A stretch of DNA of 19,418 nt, taken from positions 1 through 19,418 of the forward strand of contig JBKCEW010000031.1 of NCBI GenBank assembly GCA_046304235.1. Direction: 5' to 3'. The stretch comes from CANHVK01 sp046304235. GTDB taxonomy: Bacteria; Bacteroidota; Bacteroidia; Flavobacteriales_D; Crocinitomicaceae. The notes below the pieces were generated by a model. It did no database searches. It had not been told where the DNA came from and saw only the letters and a list, made by a program, of their open reading frames with translations. Positions 13,641 to 19,418 of the stretch are shown here, piece after piece; the first letter of the stretch is position 1; each line of letters opens with the position of its first letter. A program made the position numbers and the translations under genes.

Positions 13641-15518
13641 ATGACCTTTAGCGAACTAGGGCTTAGGGAAGAGGTGCTTCAGTCGATAAACGATTTGGGG
13701 TTCGAAGCACCAACACCTATCCAACAGTCGGCAATTCCACACTTATTAAAAAGTGATAGCGATTTAGTTGGTTTAGCTCAAACAGGAACGGGAAAAACGG
13801 CAGCATTCGGCTTGCCATTAGTAAACAACATTCAAGATCAGTACGATTTAACACAAGGATTGGTAATTTGTCCAACAAGAGAATTGTGTCTTCAAATTTC
13901 AAAAGATCTTGAAAATTATGCGAAATACGATCGTAAAACTGCTGTTGTTGCAGTGTATGGTGGTACCGACATCCGTCGACAAATTACACAAATCAAACAA
14001 GGAGCAACGATTATCGTAGCTACTCCAGGTCGTTTGGTGGATTTGATTCAAAGACGAGCTGTAAAGCTTCAAGATGTACGTTTTGTTGTGCTTGATGAAG
14101 CAGATGAAATGTTAAACATGGGATTTAAAGAGGATATTGACTCTATTTTAGATCAAACTCCTGACGAAAAAAACGTATGGTTATTCTCTGCAACAATGCC
14201 AAAAGAAGTGGCTGACATTGCAAAAAATTATATGACGAATCCATTAGAAGTTTCTATTGGACACAAAAATCAAGGGAATGTAAACATTGAGCACATTTAT
14301 TACACGGTTCGTGAAAAAGATAGATATGCTGCTTTGAAACGTTTGATTGATGTAAATCCTGAAATTTTTGGATTAGTTTTCTGTCGTACAAGGCATGAAA
14401 CACAACATGTTGCAGAAAATTTAAGTAAAGACGGTTATAACGCAGAGCCATTGCATGGTGATCTTTCTCAAGCTCAACGTGATAATGTAATGAAACGTTT
14501 TAGAGAGCGTACAGTTCAGTTGTTAGTTGCTACTGACGTTGCTGCTCGTGGTATTGATGTTGATAACATTACACACGTAATTAATTATCAGTTACCTGAC
14601 GATATTGAAAATTACACACACAGAAGCGGTAGAACTGCTCGTGCTGGTAAAAAAGGTGAGTCGTTAGTTTTAATTAACTTAAAAGAACACTACAAAATCA
14701 AAGCGATTGAACGTCAGATGCGTACCAATTTTACACTTGGTGTTGTACCAAGTGCAAATGAAATTTGTGCAATTCAATTAGCTAGTTTGATTAACAAAGT
14801 GAAAGATACTGAAGTTAAAGAAAAAGATATTGAAGAGTTCTTGCCTAAGATTATGAGCGATTTTGAACACCTTTCTAAAGAAGAAGTGATCAAAAAGTTT
14901 ATATCTGTTGAATTTAATCGATTTGTTGAATATTACAGCAAAGCCCAAGATTTAAATGTTTCTGAATCTAGAGATAGACGAGATCGTGGAGAGAGAAGTG
15001 AAAGAGGGGATAGAGATAGAGGAGAAAGAGGTGGAGAAAGAAGAGAACGTTTTGATAGAGATGATAGCAATAGAACTCGTTTCTTTGTTAGTTTAGGTAA
15101 AAGAGATGGTTTAAATCCTGGTGGTTTATTGCGTTTAATTTGTGATGAAGCAGGTTTAACTTCTTCAAGTGTAGGTAAAATTGATGTAATGCCTTCTTTT
15201 AGTTTCTTTGAAGCAGATAATAGCCATACAGAAGCGATTTTGAAAGCTGTAAATGGTGCTAATTACGAAGGAAACAGAGTTTCAGTTGAAATCACTAAGA
15301 AAAAAGCAGAGAGAAGAAGCGGTGGAGGTGACAGAGATAGAGGATTCAGTGGAAGTAGAGATAGAAATGATAGAGGAGGAGAAAGAAGCGGAGGTTCTCG
15401 TTTTGACGACCGCAAAAGAGATGGAGGAGGATTTGGATCAAGAAATGGTGGTGATAGAGACCGTGAAAGAGGTTCTAGCAGACCAAGAAGTAGAAATTCA
15501 TACGGTAGAAATAATTAA
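13641..15518 (+). CDS. DEAD-box RNA helicase with DbpA-type RNA-binding domain (DeaD/CsdA-like)
   Basis: This ATP-dependent RNA helicase has 625 residues, close to E. coli DeaD. Core motifs in order: Q motif with Phe3 and TPIQQ (25-29), motif I AQTGTGKT (46-53), PTREL (78-82), TPGRL (128-132), DEAD (152-155), SAT (about 183-185), VATDVAARGID (about 294-304) and HRSGRTARAG (about 328-337). A helical linker region follows. An Arg/Asp/Glu/Gly-rich segment (about 440-475) is followed by a DbpA-like RNA-binding fold (about 477-556, RFFVSLGKRDGLNPGGLL...GNRVSVEITKKK). A second Gly/Arg/Asp/Ser-rich tail runs to the end. The domain order points to ribosome assembly or RNA turnover rather than DbpA itself. 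typA begins 7 nt downstream and is probably co-transcribed. The substrate is inferred. Confidence 0.95.
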   Translation: MTFSELGLREEVLQSINDLGFEAPTPIQQSAIPHLLKSDSDLVGLAQTGTGKTAAFGLPLVNNIQDQYDLTQGLVICPTRELCLQISKDLENYAKYDRKTAVVAVYGGTDIRRQITQIKQGATIIVATPGRLVDLIQRRAVKLQDVRFVVLDEADEMLNMGFKEDIDSILDQTPDEKNVWLFSATMPKEVADIAKNYMTNPLEVSIGHKNQGNVNIEHIYYTVREKDRYAALKRLIDVNPEIFGLVFCRTRHETQHVAENLSKDGYNAEPLHGDLSQAQRDNVMKRFRERTVQLLVATDVAARGIDVDNITHVINYQLPDDIENYTHRSGRTARAGKKGESLVLINLKEHYKIKAIERQMRTNFTLGVVPSANEICAIQLASLINKVKDTEVKEKDIEEFLPKIMSDFEHLSKEEVIKKFISVEFNRFVEYYSKAQDLNVSESRDRRDRGERSERGDRDRGERGGERRERFDRDDSNRTRFFVSLGKRDGLNPGGLLRLICDEAGLTSSSVGKIDVMPSFSFFEADNSHTEAILKAVNGANYEGNRVSVEITKKKAERRSGGGDRDRGFSGSRDRNDRGGERSGGSRFDDRKRDGGGFGSRNGGDRDRERGSSRPRSRNSYGRNN

Positions 15519-15525
15519 TTAAAAA

Positions 15526-17322
15526 ATGGAAATTAGGAATATCGCAATTATTGCACACGTTGACCACGGTAAGACAACCTTGGTAGATAGAATGATTGAA
15601 GCAGGAACAGATGCTCAAAAACACGAAAAACCAAAAGGAGAGTTATTTATGGATAACAACGATTTGGAACGTGAAAGAGGGATTACTATCGTTTCTAAAA
15701 ATGTTTCTGTTTTATATAAAGGAACAAAAATTAACATTATTGACACTCCTGGTCACGCCGATTTTGGTGGTGAGGTTGAGCGTGTATTAAACATGGCTGA
15801 TGGAGTTTGTTTGCTAGTGGATGCTTTTGAAGGTCCAATGCCACAAACTCGTTTCGTTTTAGGTAAAGCTCTTGCTTTAGGTTTAAAACCTTTGTTAGTT
15901 ATTAATAAAGTAGACAAAGAAAACTGTACGCCGGAAGAAGTGTATGAAAAAGTGTTCGACTTGATGTTTGAATTAGATGCAAACGACAGTCAGTTAGATT
16001 TCGCAACAGTTTATGGTTCTGCTAAAAACGGTTGGATGTCTGATGATTGGAAAAAACCTACTGATTCTATTACACCGTTATTAGATAAAATTTTAGATTA
16101 TTTCCCACCAAGAAAAATCGAAGAAGGTAATACTCAAATGTTGATTACTTCGTTGGATTTTTCAACATTCGTTGGTCGTATTGCCATCGGTCGTTTAAAT
16201 AGAGGGGAATTGAAAGAAGGTCAAAATATTATTTTAGCAAAAAGAGATGGGACGCAACAAAAACATAAAATCAAAGAGATGTTTGTGTTTGAAGGGATTG
16301 AAAGAGTTAAAGTTGCTGAAATTCAAGCAGGAGATATTTGTGCGTTAACAGGTATTGATGGTTTTGAGATTGGTGATGTAATTTGTGATTTTGAAAATCC
16401 TGAGCCATTACAATCAATTTCAATTGATGAGCCAACAATGAATATGTTGTTCTCAATTAATGATTCTCCATTCTTTGGGAAAGAAGGTAAAAAAGTAACT
16501 TCAAGACACATTCAAGAGCGTTTAACTAAAGAGTTAGAAAAAAACTTGGCAATGCGTGTATATACCACGGATAAAGCTGATAAATGGTTAGTTGCTGGTC
16601 GTGGTGTGTTGCATTTATCTGTGTTGATCGAAACGATGCGTCGTGAAGGGTATGAGTTACAAGTAGGTCAGCCACAGGTAATTATCAAAGAAATTGATGG
16701 AGTTAAGTGTGAGCCAGTTGAAGAATTGACTATTGATTTACCGGAGGAGTTTAGTGGTACTGCTGTTGAAGCTGTAACAAAGAGAAAAGGGGAGATGACT
16801 AATATGGAACCGAAAGGAACTCGTATGACGATCCAATTCCAAATTCCTTCAAGAGGTATTATTGGTTTGAGAAATTACTTATTAACTCAAACTGCTGGAG
16901 AAGCGATTATGAATCACCGTTTCTTAGAATATCAACCATATAAAGGAGAAATTCCTGGACGTCAAAATGGTTCGTTGATTTCTATGGAACAAGGAGTTTC
17001 AATTCCTTTCTCTATTAATAACTTACAAGAAAGAGGTAGATTCTTCATTCATCCGAATGAGAATATTTACGAAGGACAAGTGATTGGTGAAAATTCAAGA
17101 GCTGGCGACATGGTTGTTAATGTTACTAAAACAAAAAAAATGACAAACATGCGTTCTTCTGGAAATGATGATAAAGTAAAACTTATACCACCAGTGAAAT
17201 TTAGTTTAGAAGAATGTCTAGAGTATATTCAAGGTGATGAATATGTTGAGGTAACACCTGAAAATTTGCGAATTCGTAAAATTTTATTGAAAGAAACAGA
17301 GCGTAAAAGATCTGGTAAATAA
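15526..17322 (+). CDS. typA: Ribosome-associated translational GTPase TypA/BipA
   Basis: TypA/BipA is an EF-G-like GTPase that binds the ribosome and helps large-subunit assembly and growth at low temperature in known cases. The 598 residues match the family. G1 is AHVDHGKT (10-17), G3 is DTPGHADFGGEVERV (about 74-88), G4 is NKVDKENC (about 128-135). Domain II follows at about 200-290. The C-terminal half has the BipA signatures GRGVLHLSVLIETMRREGYELQVGQPQVI, FQIPSRGIIGLRNYLLTQT and the end region with RAGDMVVNVTKTKKMTNMRSS. ATG at 15526 is 7 nt after the helicase stop. A strong terminator starts 22 nt after its stop. No abnormal residues were noticed. Confidence 0.97.
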   Translation: MEIRNIAIIAHVDHGKTTLVDRMIEAGTDAQKHEKPKGELFMDNNDLERERGITIVSKNVSVLYKGTKINIIDTPGHADFGGEVERVLNMADGVCLLVDAFEGPMPQTRFVLGKALALGLKPLLVINKVDKENCTPEEVYEKVFDLMFELDANDSQLDFATVYGSAKNGWMSDDWKKPTDSITPLLDKILDYFPPRKIEEGNTQMLITSLDFSTFVGRIAIGRLNRGELKEGQNIILAKRDGTQQKHKIKEMFVFEGIERVKVAEIQAGDICALTGIDGFEIGDVICDFENPEPLQSISIDEPTMNMLFSINDSPFFGKEGKKVTSRHIQERLTKELEKNLAMRVYTTDKADKWLVAGRGVLHLSVLIETMRREGYELQVGQPQVIIKEIDGVKCEPVEELTIDLPEEFSGTAVEAVTKRKGEMTNMEPKGTRMTIQFQIPSRGIIGLRNYLLTQTAGEAIMNHRFLEYQPYKGEIPGRQNGSLISMEQGVSIPFSINNLQERGRFFIHPNENIYEGQVIGENSRAGDMVVNVTKTKKMTNMRSSGNDDKVKLIPPVKFSLEECLEYIQGDEYVEVTPENLRIRKILLKETERKRSGK

Positions 17323-17344
17323 AATAATATTTTAATTACTTAAT

Positions 17345-17378
17345 AAGGTGCTACTTTTTTAGGTAGCACCTTTTTTTT
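17345..17378 (+). terminator. Rho-independent terminator after typA
   Basis: AAGGTGCTAC (17345-17354) and GTAGCACCTT (17363-17372) form a perfect 10-bp stem with an 8-nt loop, followed by a T-run to 17378. It is the strongest terminator in the window and ends the helicase-typA unit. Confidence 0.93.
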
Positions 17379-17404
17379 GGTGGATAACTTATTAAAGATT
17401 TTTT

Positions 17405-17434
17405 TTGTTTACTGTTTATTTCGTTTTACTTTTA
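17405..17434 (+). promoter_or_regulatory. Promoter of the TPR-synthase unit
   Basis: TTTG (17405-17408), 18 bp, TACTTTTA (17427-17434) fits the consensus except for the last base. The start codon at 17457 is 22 nt further on. It lies just after the typA terminator, so the next genes are a separate unit. Confidence 0.5.
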
Positions 17435-17456
17435 TGAAAACCGTAAAGGGTATTCT

Positions 17457-18872
17457 ATGTTTGAAAATGAAGATGAGCATTTTTTCGATGAAAGTTTCAA
17501 CGAAGATTTAGTTAGATTTGAAAATTCCCTTAAAGGTGAACCTCTTGGTTTTTTGGATAGTGATTCGATAGAGTCTATAATTGATCATTATTTAATACAA
17601 GGCAATTATAACAAGGCAAGTTTGTGTGCTGAACTAGGGTTAGAACAATTTCCTTTTAAATCAGTCTTTCAATTAAGAAAAGCACAAGCTGTTTCAGGAA
17701 TGGGACAGCTAAAAGAGGCATTAAAATTATTAAGTCAGATAGAAAGAGTTTATGAAGATTCATGCGAGTTTTTATTAACTAAAGCTTCTATTTTTAGTCA
17801 ATTAAGAGATGGGAAAAATGCAATCAAATTTTTCTTGGAAGCATTAGCTGTCTCTGAGCCAGAGGATAAAGATGAAATCTATATTGACTTAGCAATGGAA
17901 TATGAGCATATTTTAGATTTTAGGGGGGCAGTTAAAATTCTAAATGAGGCTTTAATAAATAATCCCAAAAATGAAATTGCAATTTACGAATTAGCATTTT
18001 GTTATGATCAATTGAGAGAGTATGACAAAGCAATTGAAAGTTACTACGGTTTTATTAATGAGAATCCATACTCTTTTACAGCATGGTATAATTTAGGGAA
18101 TACTTTTGCTAAACAAAATAATCATCAAAAAGCAATTTGGGCTTACGATTATAGTATTACTATTAATGAAGAATTTTCACCAGCATATTTTAATTTGGGA
18201 AGTTCTTATTTATCGCTTGAAAATTATAAAACAGCTGTAGATTTTTTTCTAAAATGCACTGAATTAGATGGTGAAGATCCTCTTTGTTTATGTTTTATTG
18301 GTGAATGTTACGAACAATTAGGAGAATTATTTTTAGCACAAGAATATTATCAAAAAAGCCTCACTCTAAATCCTGATTTTGGAGATGCTTGGCTAGGTTT
18401 AGGTATTGTGAAAGATTTAGAAGAAAAGACTGTAGAGAGTATAGGGTTTTTCAATAAAGCTATTGAAATTGAGCCTAGTAATTCTGGTTATTATCATGTG
18501 TTGGCTGGTGCTTTAGAAAAGTTAGAAAAGATTCAAGAAGCTAAAAAAAATTATAGTATTGCATTGGAAATTGATAATCAAAACGATCAATTAGTAAATG
18601 ATTATTTAGATTTTTTGATAAAAACAAATCAATTGGATGTTTTTAATGAATTTATACATGATTTTACAACAGATAATAATGATGTTAAATTTACAATGCA
18701 ATTAGTTACGTTTTTTAAAGAATATAAATTTGACAACAAAGAATCAGCCATTTATATCCTTAATTATTTGATATCTGAAAACAAGGAGAAAGCTAGAGAA
18801 GTTTTTTCTATGTATCCAGAGTTGCTAAACGATTCCAAAATCGTAAATTTGTTCCCTACATCAAATGATTAA
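17457..18872 (+). CDS. Cytoplasmic tetratricopeptide-repeat protein
   Basis: This 471-residue protein consists almost wholly of TPR units, about ten by eye between residues 40 and 390. Good examples are IAIYELAFCYDQLREYDKAIESYYGFINENP, then AWYNLGNTF..., AYFNLGSSY... and AWLGLGIVKD.... TPR superhelices bind other proteins. The first 35 residues are strongly acidic (MFENEDEHFFDE...), and no signal peptide or membrane segment is present, so it should act in the cytoplasm. The last 80 residues lack clear repeats. No enzyme domain is fused to it. The next gene starts 3 nt after its stop, which implies co-expression with the phosphosulfolactate-synthase-like protein. The partner is unknown. Confidence 0.9.
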   Translation: MFENEDEHFFDESFNEDLVRFENSLKGEPLGFLDSDSIESIIDHYLIQGNYNKASLCAELGLEQFPFKSVFQLRKAQAVSGMGQLKEALKLLSQIERVYEDSCEFLLTKASIFSQLRDGKNAIKFFLEALAVSEPEDKDEIYIDLAMEYEHILDFRGAVKILNEALINNPKNEIAIYELAFCYDQLREYDKAIESYYGFINENPYSFTAWYNLGNTFAKQNNHQKAIWAYDYSITINEEFSPAYFNLGSSYLSLENYKTAVDFFLKCTELDGEDPLCLCFIGECYEQLGELFLAQEYYQKSLTLNPDFGDAWLGLGIVKDLEEKTVESIGFFNKAIEIEPSNSGYYHVLAGALEKLEKIQEAKKNYSIALEIDNQNDQLVNDYLDFLIKTNQLDVFNEFIHDFTTDNNDVKFTMQLVTFFKEYKFDNKESAIYILNYLISENKEKAREVFSMYPELLNDSKIVNLFPTSND

Positions 18873-18875
18873 TTC

Positions 18876-19418
18876 ATGAATTTTTATTTGCCATTCATAC
18901 CTGAGAGAACTGTTCAGCCTCGTGAAAGTGGTTTAACAATGATGATGGATAAAGGATTAGGCTTACGAGAGGCAGAACATTTCATTGAGGCAAACGTAGA
19001 TTGCACAGATATTGTAAAATTTGGATTCGGTACCGCTTATGTGACTAAGCAACTCGAAGCAAAGATTAAGTTGTATAAAGAAAATGGAATCAGACCTTAC
19101 TTTGGAGGAACTCTATTTGAGGTGTTTTATGCAAGAGGTAAATTTGAAGATTATCTTAGATTACTAGATAAATATAAACTTGACTTAATTGAAGTTTCAG
19201 ATGGTTCTATTATTATTAATCATGATGAAAAATGCGAACTAATATATCGCTTATCTAAACATAAAACGGTGTTGTCTGAAGTAGGTTCTAAAGATTCTGG
19301 AATTTTAATTAGTCCTAATCGATGGATTAAAATGATGACAAAAGAGTTGGAGGCAGGTTCATGGAAAGTGATTGCAGAAGGGAGAGAGTCAGGTAATGTT
19401 GGTGTTTTTAGACCAAAT
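18876..19418 (+). CDS. Phosphosulfolactate synthase (ComA)-like protein, 3'-partial
   Basis: This gene runs off the window: 181 codons are visible, whereas family members are about 250-260 long. It matches the ComA family: PRESGLTMMMDKGLG (15-29), DIVKFGFGT (about 53-61), PYFGGTLFEV, LIEVSDGSI, LSEVGSKD and VIAEGRESGNVGVF. In methanogens ComA adds sulfite to phosphoenolpyruvate to give phosphosulfolactate for coenzyme M. Bacteria without coenzyme M carry homologues whose product is sulfolactate (Bacillus spores) or is unknown. In this phylum a link to cysteate-derived sulfonolipids is conceivable, but that is inference. ATG at 18876 lies 3 nt after the TPR gene stop. No comB- or comC-like gene is in the window; they may lie beyond the edge. 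Confidence 0.9.
   Translation, partial: MNFYLPFIPERTVQPRESGLTMMMDKGLGLREAEHFIEANVDCTDIVKFGFGTAYVTKQLEAKIKLYKENGIRPYFGGTLFEVFYARGKFEDYLRLLDKYKLDLIEVSDGSIIINHDEKCELIYRLSKHKTVLSEVGSKDSGILISPNRWIKMMTKELEAGSWKVIAEGRESGNVGVFRPN

Noticed and set aside
15253..15522. An 89-codon Glu/Val-rich frame at the 3' end of the helicase gene
   Set aside because: It is an alternative reading of the GA-rich codons of the RD/RG tail; the low-complexity product and lack of a start signal make it an artefact.

Overview
The window is an ordinary-looking but informative stretch of AT-rich chromosome from a member of the Bacteroidota, most likely Flavobacteriia or a close relative (for example a Fluviicola/Cryomorphaceae-type organism). 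This rests on three things. The promoters match the Bacteroidota consensus (TTTG, 18-19 bp, TAnnTTTG). Several families are typical of the group: OstA-like protein, DUF4159, a stand-alone HsdR N-terminal domain and a ComA-like synthase. Leaders are short, with little sign of Shine-Dalgarno sequences. The genus is inference. I see no tRNA, rRNA, CRISPR array, insertion sequence, phage gene or plasmid gene.

Layout. (1) 1-441, minus: a partial stand-alone PD-(D/E)xK protein (HsdR N-terminal-like), divergent from (2) a tight plus-strand operon at 561-3800: holA, rsmE, a secreted DUF4159 protein and an RluA-type pseudouridine synthase. (3) 3840-4274, minus: a small secreted protein of unknown function. 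(4) 4400-4963, plus: gmhA, the first LPS-heptose enzyme. (5) 4960-10977, minus: a regulatory and envelope cluster, transcribed in the order spoT/rel, fur, STAS protein, purA, OstA-like protein. (6) 11096-12373, minus: fumarylacetoacetase with its own terminator, divergent from (7) 12525-13550, threonine aldolase. (8) 13641-17322, plus: a DEAD-box helicase with a DbpA-type RNA-binding domain, followed 7 nt later by typA/bipA and a strong terminator. (9) 17457-19418, plus: a TPR protein and the start of a phosphosulfolactate-synthase-like gene cut by the window edge.

How the parts connect. Replication (holA) and rRNA modification (rsmE, the pseudouridine synthase) share one operon. The helicase and TypA look like a ribosome-assembly or cold-adaptation pair. 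The spoT-fur-STAS-purA-OstA block joins (p)ppGpp metabolism, metal regulation, AMP synthesis (an enzyme inhibited by ppGpp in other bacteria) and LPS export. Fumarylacetoacetase and threonine aldolase are separate amino-acid catabolism genes.

The most interesting points are: a five-unit 7-bp repeat array that supplies the -33 box of the holA promoter; matched near-leaderless divergent promoters; the lone nuclease-fold protein beside holA; a terminator-like hairpin inside the signal-peptide codons of the OstA-like gene; a lone STAS protein with the phospho-acceptor serine; a Fur without the Cys-pair zinc site; and the ComA-like gene with a possible link to sulfonolipid precursors. No clearly new multi-gene defence or mobile system is visible.
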